From: Trinickia soli
GTDB lineage: Bacteria; Pseudomonadota; Gammaproteobacteria; Burkholderiales; Burkholderiaceae
NCBI RefSeq assembly: GCF_002879855.1
Contig: NZ_PNYB01000007.1
Location: 124,001-188,000, forward strand
Direction: 5' to 3'
Length of the DNA stretch: 64,000 bases
Shown here one piece after another: positions 1-7,155 of the stretch. Position numbers and translations under genes: made by a program. Numbering within the stretch: the first letter of the stretch is position 1; each line of letters opens with the position of its first letter. Under the pieces are notes generated by a model that worked only from the letters and a program-made list of their open reading frames with translations, did no database searches and had not been told where the DNA came from.

Positions 1-228
1 GCGGGCGGGTTCGTGCTCTGGCTCGAGTTGCCGCGAGGCTTCGATTCGCGCGCGCTGTTCGATCGCGCCCTCGACAAGGGCATCTGCTTTGCACCGGGCG
101 ATGTGTTTTCCGCAAGCCGGCGCTTTCGCAACTGCCTGCGGCTCAGCGCCGGGCACGCCTGGAACGGGCGTGTCGAAGACGGCGTGCGCCGTCTGGGCCG
201 GCTGGCAAAGGCAATGCTTGCCGCGTGA
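1..228 (+). CDS. PLP-dependent aminotransferase of the MocR/GntR type, C-terminal fragment (gene starts before the window)
   Basis: Only the last 75 residues are visible, in frame from base 1 to a TGA. They read like the end of a fold-type I PLP aminotransferase domain: 'GGFVLWLELP' followed by 'GICFAPGDVFS' and the 'FRNCLRLSAGHAW' segment, where the Arg of the last block normally binds the substrate carboxylate. This ending is typical of MocR-like regulators (N-terminal winged helix plus aminotransferase fold), but the DNA-binding half lies outside, so a plain aminotransferase cannot be excluded. No neighbouring gene is close enough to suggest an operon. Confidence 0.7.
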   Translation, partial: AGGFVLWLELPRGFDSRALFDRALDKGICFAPGDVFSASRRFRNCLRLSAGHAWNGRVEDGVRRLGRLAKAMLAA

Positions 229-392
229 AGGCAGGGACATCCTGAAACTGTGATGGTCGAACCGCGCGAAAACTGTGGCTGTTATCGTCGCTGAGGCGGC
301 GTTACGATCGGCGCTGGTTTATAGGGAACCGCGATGGAACCGCGATCGAACTCGTGGCTCAGCCCGATCCAACACCGAAACAAGGAGCGAAT

Positions 393-794
393 ATGGCCGA
401 GATCAATGCAAAGGAAGCAGCCCGCCAGGGCGTGGGAACCATCGTCAATTTGCGCGACAAGCTCGCGCTTGTCAGCGATCGTTGGACGCCGCGCGTCGTG
501 GCGCAAATGAACGACTATCAGTTCAAGATCGTCAAGGTGCAGGGCGATTTCGTTTGGCATAGCCATGCCGATACCGACGAGACGTTCTTTGTGGTCGAAG
601 GCGAGTTACGTATCGATCTGCACAGTGGCCCCGTGCATTTGCGCGCCGGCGACCTTTACGTGGTGCCGCGCGGCGTCGAGCACAAACCGTATGCCGAGCG
701 CGAGGCGAGCCTGATGTTGATCGAGCCCTGTGGCGTGCTCAATACGGGCGAAGAACGTAACGAACGAACGCAACCGAATGACGTCTGGATCTGA
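393..794 (+). CDS. Small single-domain cupin protein
   Basis: The 133-residue product is a single double-stranded beta-helix. The first cupin motif is clear, with metal-ligand candidates His and His in 'WHSHADTDETFFVVEGEL' plus the Glu that follows, and the second motif is 'RAGDLYVVPRGVEHKP'. ATG at 393 is preferred over an upstream in-frame codon at 354 because AAGGAG lies just before it. Similar stand-alone cupins occur widely in Burkholderia and are mostly of unknown substrate; mannose-6-phosphate isomerase-like or auxiliary sensory roles are possible. It stands alone, about 160 bases after the preceding gene. Fold is well supported, function is not. Confidence 0.8.
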   Translation: MAEINAKEAARQGVGTIVNLRDKLALVSDRWTPRVVAQMNDYQFKIVKVQGDFVWHSHADTDETFFVVEGELRIDLHSGPVHLRAGDLYVVPRGVEHKPYAEREASLMLIEPCGVLNTGEERNERTQPNDVWI

Positions 795-851
795 ACGGCC
801 TCGGGTTTGACCCCTATGCATACGCGGCGGGTTATTTCGGCTATACGCATA

Positions 852-878
852 TAAATCCCGAAGCGTTCTTGCCGTAAA
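852..878 (+). promoter_or_regulatory. Sigma-28 (FliA) type flagellar promoter for the chemoreceptor gene
   Basis: TAAA at 852-855, exactly 15 bases, then GCCGTAAA at 871-878. The class III flagellar consensus is TAAA-N15-GCCGATAA, so only two positions of the -10 block differ. Transcription would begin near 885, about 65 bases before the chemoreceptor start at 951. The pairing of this motif with a methyl-accepting protein makes a chance match unlikely. Confidence 0.7.
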
Positions 879-950
879 TCAAGCGTGAGTGCCCCGGTTC
901 GGCGGCGGAAACGGGGCTCGCTTTTCTTGAAAATCGGTAAGGACTCCAAA

Positions 951-2507
951 ATGAACCGACTCGACCGTCTGACAGTGTTGAGCAAGCTCTTGTGTGCTTT
1001 TGCCCTCGTGATCGGTCTCGGCATGATCGTGGGCGGCGTGGGGGTCTGGGGTATCGCGACGATGCACGGTATCGCGGCGGACCTGGGCACGGCGCAGATG
1101 GATGGCCTGTATGCCATCGAAGAGACGAACAAATATCGCCTCGATGCCGATCTTTCCGGCGCGAACCTCGATTTCGCCGCCGACGCGGCCGCAAAGCAGA
1201 AGCTGCAGCAGCGCATGGCGGACGCGCTCGTGTCCATCCATCAGAATCTCGACCGGTTCGCACAGGCGATTGGCGACGATCGCGGTCATCAGATCGTTGC
1301 GGACGTGCGCGCCAAAGAGCAGGTGTGGGACAGGTTCATCCGCATCCAGGTCGGTAGCGAGTCGATGCCGGCGGGCATGGACCACACCGAAATGGTTCGC
1401 GAAGTCATCGCCGCCAGCGATGCGCTGCGCGAATCGCTCGAAGCGGCCATTCGCTATAAGCACGCGGTCGCTACCGATAGCGTCGCCGAAGCGACTGCGC
1501 GATTCGAATCGCTGCGCGCGATCATGTTCGCGTTCATGGGGGCGTCGCTCCTGGCCGGCGCCGGTCTGGCCTGGTTGATCGCGCGTCGGCTCTCGCGTCA
1601 GCTCGGCGGGGAGCCGGGCTACGCGGCGCATATCGCAAGCCGGATCGCGGCGGGCGATCTTTCCGTACGGATCGAGACGCGCGCGGGCGATCGATCGAGC
1701 TTGCTGTGGGCGCTGAAGGATATGCGCGATCACCTGGCCGGCATCGTGGCGCGCATCGGCGCTTCGAGCGAGGCGATCGCCGGCGCGTCGCAGCAGCTCG
1801 CGCGCGGCAACGCCGATCTTTCCTTGCGCACGGAGCAAGGGGCCGCGGCGCTGCAAGAGACGGCGTCGAGCATGGAGGAACTGAGCTCGACCGTCCGTCA
1901 CAACGCGGATAATGCGGCGCAAGCGAGCACGCTCGCGGGTGCGGCATCCGGGGTCGCGACCCAGAGCGGCACCCTCGTCGAAGAAGTGGTGGAGACGATG
2001 CGCGAACTGGCGAACGGCTCCAAGCGCATGACCGACATCATTGCCGCCATCGAGGGCATCGCGTTCCAGACGAACATCCTCGCTTTGAACGCAGCGGTCG
2101 AGGCTGCGCGCGCCGGGGAGCAGGGGCGCGGCTTCGCCGTCGTCGCGGGCGAAGTGCGTTCGCTCGCGCAGCGCAGCGCCGTGTCGGCCAAGGAGATCAA
2201 AGCGTTGATCGAAACCTCGACGGCGCGCGTCGATAGCGGCGCGGCGCTGGCCGAACGTGCGGGCGCGACGATGTCCGAAGTCGTGCGCGCCGTGCAGCGC
2301 GTGACCGACATCATGGGCGAAATCTCGGCGGCCTCCGGCGAGCAAACCAAGGGCATCGAGCAGGTGACGATCGCTGTCTCGCAGATGGACCACACGACGC
2401 AGCAGAACGCGGCGCTCGTCGAGGAAGCCGCCGCCGCGGCAGGCTCGATGGCCGAGCAAGCCGGGCAATTGAAGGCGGCTGTCGCCGTTTTCGAGCTCGG
2501 CGCTTAG
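951..2507 (+). CDS. Methyl-accepting chemotaxis protein
   Basis: A 518-residue transmembrane chemoreceptor. The first membrane helix is near residues 12-32, followed by a periplasmic four-helix-bundle ligand domain of about 155 residues, a second helix at roughly 190-210 ('[18 protein letters not shown]'), a HAMP linker and the cytoplasmic signalling hairpin. The CheA/CheW-contacting tip carries '[20 protein letters not shown]', the most conserved stretch of the family. ATG 951 was chosen over an in-frame codon at 885 because the hydrophobic segment begins soon after it and the FliA-type promoter would initiate at about 885. The ligand is not evident. Expected to sit in polar arrays and steer flagellar motility. 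Confidence 0.93.
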   Translation: MNRLDRLTVLSKLLCAFALVIGLGMIVGGVGVWGIATMHGIAADLGTAQMDGLYAIEETNKYRLDADLSGANLDFAADAAAKQKLQQRMADALVSIHQNLDRFAQAIGDDRGHQIVADVRAKEQVWDRFIRIQVGSESMPAGMDHTEMVREVIAASDALRESLEAAIRYKHAVATDSVAEATARFESLRAIMFAFMGASLLAGAGLAWLIARRLSRQLGGEPGYAAHIASRIAAGDLSVRIETRAGDRSSLLWALKDMRDHLAGIVARIGASSEAIAGASQQLARGNADLSLRTEQGAAALQETASSMEELSSTVRHNADNAAQASTLAGAASGVATQSGTLVEEVVETMRELANGSKRMTDIIAAIEGIAFQTNILALNAAVEAARAGEQGRGFAVVAGEVRSLAQRSAVSAKEIKALIETSTARVDSGAALAERAGATMSEVVRAVQRVTDIMGEISAASGEQTKGIEQVTIAVSQMDHTTQQNAALVEEAAAAAGSMAEQAGQLKAAVAVFELGA

Positions 2508-2529
2508 GAATATCGCCGTCGTTCCGAGT

Positions 2530-2581
2530 CTGACTTCGAGGGCTGACTTCAAAGGCCGACTTCGCCACCTGACTTTGCCGC
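2530..2581 (+). repeat. Four tandem 13-bp degenerate repeats
   Basis: Units at 2530, 2543, 2556 and 2569, each exactly 13 bases and each beginning CTGACTT or CCGACTT: CTGACTTCGAGGG, CTGACTTCAAAGG, CCGACTTCGCCAC, CTGACTTTGCCGC. They lie 22 bases after the chemoreceptor stop and about 170 bases before the permease start. The period is constant, so this is a true tandem array rather than scattered similarity. Role unknown. Confidence 0.75.
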
Positions 2582-2751
2582 AGCATGACTCGCTCGACCT
2601 CCCGAGGGCGCAACAGACTGCGCCTTCTTTATCGATCGATGGCTCGATCGCTTGTCACCGGTTATTGCCGTCCTTAAACTCGCGCGTGATTCCAAAGCGC
2701 CGCCGTATCGGAGCGGCGCACCCACCCCGCGCGAGAAGGAGAAAATCCAGC

Positions 2752-4059
2752 ATGGCCGAATCCTATTTTCCGCGTTGGCGCGTCGCGCCGCGCGCTTCCG
2801 AAGGCCGCGTGGTCGCGCCCGACGAACGTCTGCCCTGGCCGCAGACGCTCGCCATGGGCGTGCAGCACGTCGTGGCGATGTTCGGCTCGACCGTGCTCGC
2901 CCCGCTGCTGATGGGCTTCGATCCCAATCTGTGCATTCTCATGTCCGGCATCGGCACGCTCCTGTTCTTCGTGCTCGTCGGCGGCCGCGTGCCGAGCTAC
3001 CTGGGGTCGAGTTTCTCGTTCATCGGGCTCGTCATTGCCGTGACCGGCTACGCGGGACACGGCCCGAACATGAACATTCCCGTCGCGCTCGGCGGCATCG
3101 TCGTATGCGGGGTGGTCTATGCGATCATCGGACTCATCGTGGCGGCAGTCGGCACGAGGTGGATCGAAACGCTGATGCCGCCCGTCGTGACGGGATCGAT
3201 CGTCGCCGTCATCGGGCTCAACCTCGCACCGATTGCGGTCAAGGGCGTGAGCGGCTCGATTTTCGATTCGTGGATGGCCATCGTCACTGTGCTCAGCGTC
3301 GGGATCGTCGCGGTGTTCACGCGCGGCATGATGCAGCGCCTGCTGATCCTCGTAGGCCTGCTGATCGCCTACGCCATCTACGCCATCGCCACGAACGGCA
3401 TGGGGCTCGGCAAACCGGTCGATTTCGCGATGGTCGCGAATGCCGCCTGGTTCGGCATGCCGCATTTTTCGGCGCCGGTGTTCGACACGCACGCAATGCT
3501 GCTGCTCGCGCCCGTCGCCGTCATTCTGGTCGCTGAAAACCTCGGTCACATCAAGGCCGTCAGCGCCATGACGGGGCAAAACCTCGATCGCTATATCGGT
3601 CGCGCTTTCGTTGGCGACGGCCTCGCGACGATCGTCTCCGGCTTCGCCGGCGGTACGGGCGTGACGACCTATGCGGAAAATATCGGCGTGATGGCCGTGA
3701 CGAAGATCTACTCGACGCTCGTGTTCGTCGTGGCGGCCGTCATCGCGCTCGTGCTCGGCTTCTCGCCGAAGTTCGGCGCGCTGATCGAAACGATTCCCGG
3801 GCCCGTGCTCGGCGGCGTCTCGATCGTCGTCTTCGGCCTCATTGCAGTGACGGGCGCGCGCATCTGGGTCGTCAATAAAGTCGACTTCTCCGATAACCGC
3901 AACCTGATCGTCGCAGCCGTCACGCTCGTGGTCGGCGCGGGCAACTTCTCGCTCCAGATCGGCGGATTCGCGCTCGGCGGCATCGGCACGGCCACCTTCG
4001 GCGCGATTCTCTTGTACGCATTGCTGCGCCGCGAAATGGCGCGCGGCCCGGTGCTCTAA
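2752..4059 (+). CDS. NCS2-family nucleobase:cation symporter (uracil/xanthine permease)
   Basis: The 435-residue protein is almost wholly hydrophobic with about 14 membrane spans, the usual size for UraA/XanP-type carriers that import uracil or xanthine with protons or sodium. The substrate-binding motif region is visible as 'GFAGGTGVTTYAENIGVMAVT' (about residues 300-320), including the Glu-Asn pair of the uracil/xanthine branch, and 'AENLGH' earlier (around residue 260) supplies the other conserved Glu. ATG 2752 follows a GAGAAGGAGA ribosome site; an earlier in-frame codon at 2575 would add a charged non-membrane tail. Closer to uracil permeases than to xanthine ones by eye, but substrate is not proven. 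Confidence 0.9.
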   Translation: MAESYFPRWRVAPRASEGRVVAPDERLPWPQTLAMGVQHVVAMFGSTVLAPLLMGFDPNLCILMSGIGTLLFFVLVGGRVPSYLGSSFSFIGLVIAVTGYAGHGPNMNIPVALGGIVVCGVVYAIIGLIVAAVGTRWIETLMPPVVTGSIVAVIGLNLAPIAVKGVSGSIFDSWMAIVTVLSVGIVAVFTRGMMQRLLILVGLLIAYAIYAIATNGMGLGKPVDFAMVANAAWFGMPHFSAPVFDTHAMLLLAPVAVILVAENLGHIKAVSAMTGQNLDRYIGRAFVGDGLATIVSGFAGGTGVTTYAENIGVMAVTKIYSTLVFVVAAVIALVLGFSPKFGALIETIPGPVLGGVSIVVFGLIAVTGARIWVVNKVDFSDNRNLIVAAVTLVVGAGNFSLQIGGFALGGIGTATFGAILLYALLRREMARGPVL

Positions 4060-4227
4060 GCGTCATCTGTGCGCCGCGGCGCGTCCGTATGCACCGCGGC
4101 GGTGCGCGCGGGCGCTTGCTGCGGCGCCTTTGTCCCGACATCGCGCACGGACGGCAGGTCCAATGCCTTGAACCTGCCCGCGCTGCATTGATCGGTCCGC
4201 GTCATTGCGACAGCGTGCGCATGGACC
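4060..4227. other. Intergenic stretch after the permease gene
   Basis: First part of a 301-base gap between the permease and the EAL gene. It contains a very G+C-rich block and a weak hairpin, GGCGC (4111-4115) with GCGCC (4124-4128) followed by three T, that could end permease transcription. The remainder of the gap holds the promoter and short open frame listed separately. Confidence 0.4.
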
Positions 4228-4255
4228 TTGCTTTCGTCCCGGCTACCACTACAGT
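4228..4255 (+). promoter_or_regulatory. Candidate sigma-70 promoter for the leader ORF and EAL gene
   Basis: TTGCTT at 4228-4233 and TACAGT at 4250-4255 are separated by 16 bases. The predicted start near 4262 leaves only a short leader before the ribosome site GAGGGAG at 4265-4271. Each hexamer deviates from consensus by two bases. Confidence 0.4.
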
Positions 4256-4277
4256 AAAAGATTCGAGGGAGCCGTCG

Positions 4278-4367
4278 ATGAAGTCGTTCGTCTATCACTT
4301 TCTCACCCTATCTGCGTACGTCGGTCGCGACGTCCGCGTCTGCCGCGAGTGGAGTTCGCCATGGTGA
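4278..4367 (+). CDS. Candidate 29-residue leader peptide overlapping the EAL gene start
   Basis: ATG 4278 is six bases after a strong ribosome site (GAGGGAG), better than that of the gene it precedes. The frame encodes MKSFVYHFLTLSAYVGRDVR and nine further residues and stops at 4365-4367, so it overlaps the ATG at 4361 by seven bases in a different frame. This geometry suits translational coupling: a ribosome finishing the short peptide would be placed on the EAL start. The peptide begins with a hydrophobic stretch and resembles nothing I recognise. It could also be a chance frame; the ribosome site and overlap are the only support. Confidence 0.35.
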   Translation: MKSFVYHFLTLSAYVGRDVRVCREWSSPW

Positions 4368-5641
4368 GTTCCGTGCGGGAAAGCAGCACAACGGCGCCGC
4401 AGGCGCTCGAACGTGATCTGATATCGGGGCAGCAGCGCTACGCGCTGCGTCATCGCGACCTGACGCTCACCAGCGTGTTCCAGCCGATTTTCAGCCTGTC
4501 GCATTTGCGTGCCGTGGGCTACGAGGGTTTGCTGCGCGCGCATGACATCTTCGATCGGCCGGTGCCGCCGCTCGACGTGTTCGGCGATGCGGCGCGCCAG
4601 GGCGAACTTCATTATGTCGACCGCTTGGCGCAGTCGCTGCATCTGGAAAACTTCAAGACGCTACACGCTGAGCGCGAGTGGTTGTTCCTGAATGTCCATG
4701 CGGGCGCGCTGACCGATTCGTATCATGCGGCTGCGTTTCGCGCGCATCTGGATCGGCTCGAACTGTCGCCGCGGCGCATCGTGCTCGAACTGCAGGCCGT
4801 GCGTGCCGAAGATTTCGACAAGCTGGCCGACGAAGCGCGCCGTTTTCGCGAGCAGGGCTTCCTGGTCGCGCTCGACGATTTCGGCGCGGGCGATTCGAAT
4901 CTCGAACGAATCTGGCAGCTCGATCCGGACATCGTCAAAGTCGATCGCATGATGCTCTCGCAGGCGGCGCATCGTACGCAGGCGGCGGCGATTTTGCCGG
5001 GCTTCGTGGCGATGTTGCATGAGGCCGGCAAGCTCGTGCTGATCGAAGGCGTCGAAACGGAGCACGAAGCGCAGCTCGCTTTTTCCTGTGACGCGGATTT
5101 CGTTCAGGGTTTTCACTTCGGCCGGCCGAGTCCCGCCTCGGCCGACAGTGCTTATGCGGCCGAGCGCATCGCGGCGCTCGTCGAGCGCCACCGCGCGCAG
5201 AACGAAGCGCGCGAGCGCGGGCGGGCGGGCCGGCTTGCGCCTTACCTGCGCGCCTTCGAACGTGCGGGCGAACGTCTTGTGCAAGGCGAGCCGCTCGAAG
5301 AAGTGTGCTGGAACTTCCTCGCACTCGATCGCGCGGCGCGCTGCTTCCTGCTCGACGAGCAAGGCCGCCAAACCGGCCGCAACGTCGTGCTGCGCGCGGA
5401 TCGTGCGGGTCACGAAGCGCGCTTCCTTCCCGTGGTCGACGCGCAGGGCGCCAATTGGATGCGGCGCCCTTACTTCAACGCGGCTATCGATGCACCCGAT
5501 CGCATCCATGCGACGAAGCCGTACCTGTCGATCAACGAAGCGCTTCCTTGCGTGACGCTGTCGATGGCCGTGCGTATCGGCGAGCGGCAATGCGTGCTGT
5601 GCGGCGACATCGACTGGCACGAGGATGAAGCCCGCAGTTGA
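4361..5641 (+). CDS. EAL-domain cyclic-di-GMP phosphodiesterase with C-terminal sensor-like domain
   Basis: A soluble 426-residue protein. The EAL domain spans roughly residues 25-270: signature variant 'YEGLLR', Asn in 'LFLNVH', Glu in 'LELQ', paired Asp in 'LDDFGAGDS', Lys in 'DIVKVDR', Glu in 'IEGVE', and the Gln of 'VQGFHFGRP'. All metal and catalytic positions I can check are kept, so hydrolysis of c-di-GMP to pGpG is likely. The last 150 residues have a 'RRPYFNAAI...KPYLSIN' pattern like the PAS/Cache-like EAL-associated domain of YkuI, which suggests ligand control. ATG 4361 has GGAG upstream; earlier in-frame starts would add a non-conserved tail. Confidence 0.88.
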   Translation: MVSSVRESSTTAPQALERDLISGQQRYALRHRDLTLTSVFQPIFSLSHLRAVGYEGLLRAHDIFDRPVPPLDVFGDAARQGELHYVDRLAQSLHLENFKTLHAEREWLFLNVHAGALTDSYHAAAFRAHLDRLELSPRRIVLELQAVRAEDFDKLADEARRFREQGFLVALDDFGAGDSNLERIWQLDPDIVKVDRMMLSQAAHRTQAAAILPGFVAMLHEAGKLVLIEGVETEHEAQLAFSCDADFVQGFHFGRPSPASADSAYAAERIAALVERHRAQNEARERGRAGRLAPYLRAFERAGERLVQGEPLEEVCWNFLALDRAARCFLLDEQGRQTGRNVVLRADRAGHEARFLPVVDAQGANWMRRPYFNAAIDAPDRIHATKPYLSINEALPCVTLSMAVRIGERQCVLCGDIDWHEDEARS

Positions 5642-5705
5642 GCTTGCGCGGTATGCCGATGCCGCCGCAGCCGTCGTTACGTTTTCGTGACTGCCTTGAT
5701 CCGCT

Positions 5706-5733
5706 TTGATCTGCGTGGTTCGACGCCTATTAT
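5706..5733 (+). promoter_or_regulatory. Candidate sigma-70 promoter for the branched-chain amino-acid binding protein gene
   Basis: TTGATC (5706-5711) and TATTAT (5728-5733) with a 16-base spacer. A start near 5740 would give a leader of about 145 bases before the ATG at 5886. I see no riboswitch-like structure in that leader. Confidence 0.4.
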
Positions 5734-5885
5734 TGGAACAGGCGCGGCCGGCGCATCAATTGTGCGAGGCGATCGCGGCGCGTGTATTGCTACCTGCGAT
5801 GCGCGTGTCCGCGGTCGCGCATCGACTTCGCTGTACTGACGGCCGAGACGCGCTCCCATCCATAACAAGCACAAGGAGCACAGAA

Positions 5886-7091
5886 ATGATGGTTCGGCAT
5901 TCCGACGCGTCGCGCGTGGTCGACGGTCTGCGGCGAGCGGCGCTGGCGGGCATGGGTGCAGTCGCGTTATCGGTCGCGGCCTCGCCTGACGCTGCGCTTG
6001 CACAAGAGACGATCAGGATCGGGGTGCCCGTGCCGCTCTCCGGCGGTTACTCGTCAGCCGGCAAGGACATCTTGAACGGTGCGCAACTCGCCGCCGATGA
6101 AATCAACAGCCAGGGCGGCGTGCTTGGCAAGAAGATCGAACTCGTGCAGGCAGACGACGAATGCGACGCCGACAAAGCCGCCCAGGCTGCGCAAATGCTC
6201 GTGGACAAGGGTGTCGTGGCCGTGGCGGGCGGCTATTGCTCGAGCGCGGCGCTGCCCGAGCTGCGTATCTTCCACGGCGCAGGTCTCGCCTATGTGATGG
6301 ATGCGTCGACGAATCCCGAACTGACGGAGAAAGGGTGGGACAACGCCTTTCGTACAATCGGTCGAGACGACGAACAAGGCCCATTCGCTGCCAAGCTCAT
6401 GAAAGAGGTTTTGCACGCGAAGACAGTGGCCGTGATCAACGACAACACGACGTACTCGAAGGGGCTGGCCGACAATGCCGTCAATGCGCTGAAGCAGCAG
6501 GGTATCGAAGTCGTCTACAACGATGCGGTGACGCCCGGGCAGATCGATTACGGGGACGTCGCGAAGCAGGTGGCGGCGTTGAAACCGGACGTCATCTACT
6601 ACACGGGCTACTACCCCGAGGCGGCGCTGCTTGCAAAGGACTTCCGGCAACTGAAGCTGCCCGTCAAACATCTGATGGGCGGCGACGGCACGACGGAGCC
6701 GACGCTGATCAAAGCGGCCGATGGCGCGGCCAAAGACATGATCTGTACCACGGCTCCGTTGCCGCAATTCCTGATGAATGAGAAAGCGCGGCGCTTCGTC
6801 GTGCGCTACAAGAAGGCCTATGGCGTCGGGCCGGGTCCGTATTCGATCTACGAGTACGATGCCGTTGCCGTCACGGCGAAGGCGATCGCGGACGCTCGCT
6901 CGACCACGGCCGCGGACATCGTCGCCGCGCTACACAAGATCTCGGGGTTCAAAGGGGCGACAGGCGACATCACATTCAACGAAAAAGGCGATCGCACCAA
7001 AGCCGTTTATATGGCCGTCATCGTGAAAGGCGACAAATTCAAAGCCTTCCGGCAACTGGATGCGAGCGGCCGTTGGGTGCAGCCGAAATAG
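5886..7091 (+). CDS. Periplasmic branched-chain amino-acid ABC transporter binding protein (LivJ/LivK type)
   Basis: 401 residues beginning with a Sec signal peptide of about 40 residues that ends in 'SPDAALA' before 'QETIRIGVPVPLSGGYSSAG', the classic start of mature Leu/Ile/Val-binding proteins. The type I two-lobed fold continues with 'ILNGAQLAADEINSQGGVLG', 'VVAVAGGYCSSAALP' and 'YDAVAVTAKAI'. No permease or ATPase genes adjoin it, so it must work with components encoded elsewhere or serve as an orphan receptor. The start is ATG 5886 with AAGGAG upstream. Convergent with the indolepyruvate oxidoreductase gene. Ligand could be a branched-chain amino acid or an aromatic acid; the family is broad. 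Confidence 0.9.
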   Translation: MMVRHSDASRVVDGLRRAALAGMGAVALSVAASPDAALAQETIRIGVPVPLSGGYSSAGKDILNGAQLAADEINSQGGVLGKKIELVQADDECDADKAAQAAQMLVDKGVVAVAGGYCSSAALPELRIFHGAGLAYVMDASTNPELTEKGWDNAFRTIGRDDEQGPFAAKLMKEVLHAKTVAVINDNTTYSKGLADNAVNALKQQGIEVVYNDAVTPGQIDYGDVAKQVAALKPDVIYYTGYYPEAALLAKDFRQLKLPVKHLMGGDGTTEPTLIKAADGAAKDMICTTAPLPQFLMNEKARRFVVRYKKAYGVGPGPYSIYEYDAVAVTAKAIADARSTTAADIVAALHKISGFKGATGDITFNEKGDRTKAVYMAVIVKGDKFKAFRQLDASGRWVQPK

Positions 7092-7103
7092 ACAGCCGAC
7101 TAT

Positions 7104-7140
7104 CGAGGGGCGGCCGCCATCGTGCGCCGTCCGCCCCTCG
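7104..7140. terminator. Bidirectional hairpin between convergent genes
   Basis: CGAGGGGCGG (7104-7113) and CCGCCCCTCG (7131-7140) form a perfect 10-bp stem with a 17-base loop, midway between the stop codons of the two convergent genes. There is only a short pyrimidine run after it, so termination efficiency is uncertain. Confidence 0.6.
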
Positions 7141-7155
7141 CTTTCGTTCGCCTGC

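Noticed and set aside
879-2552. Long antisense open frame opposite the chemoreceptor gene
   Set aside because: It is Arg/His-rich, has no recognisable domain and mirrors the codon bias of the real gene on the other strand.
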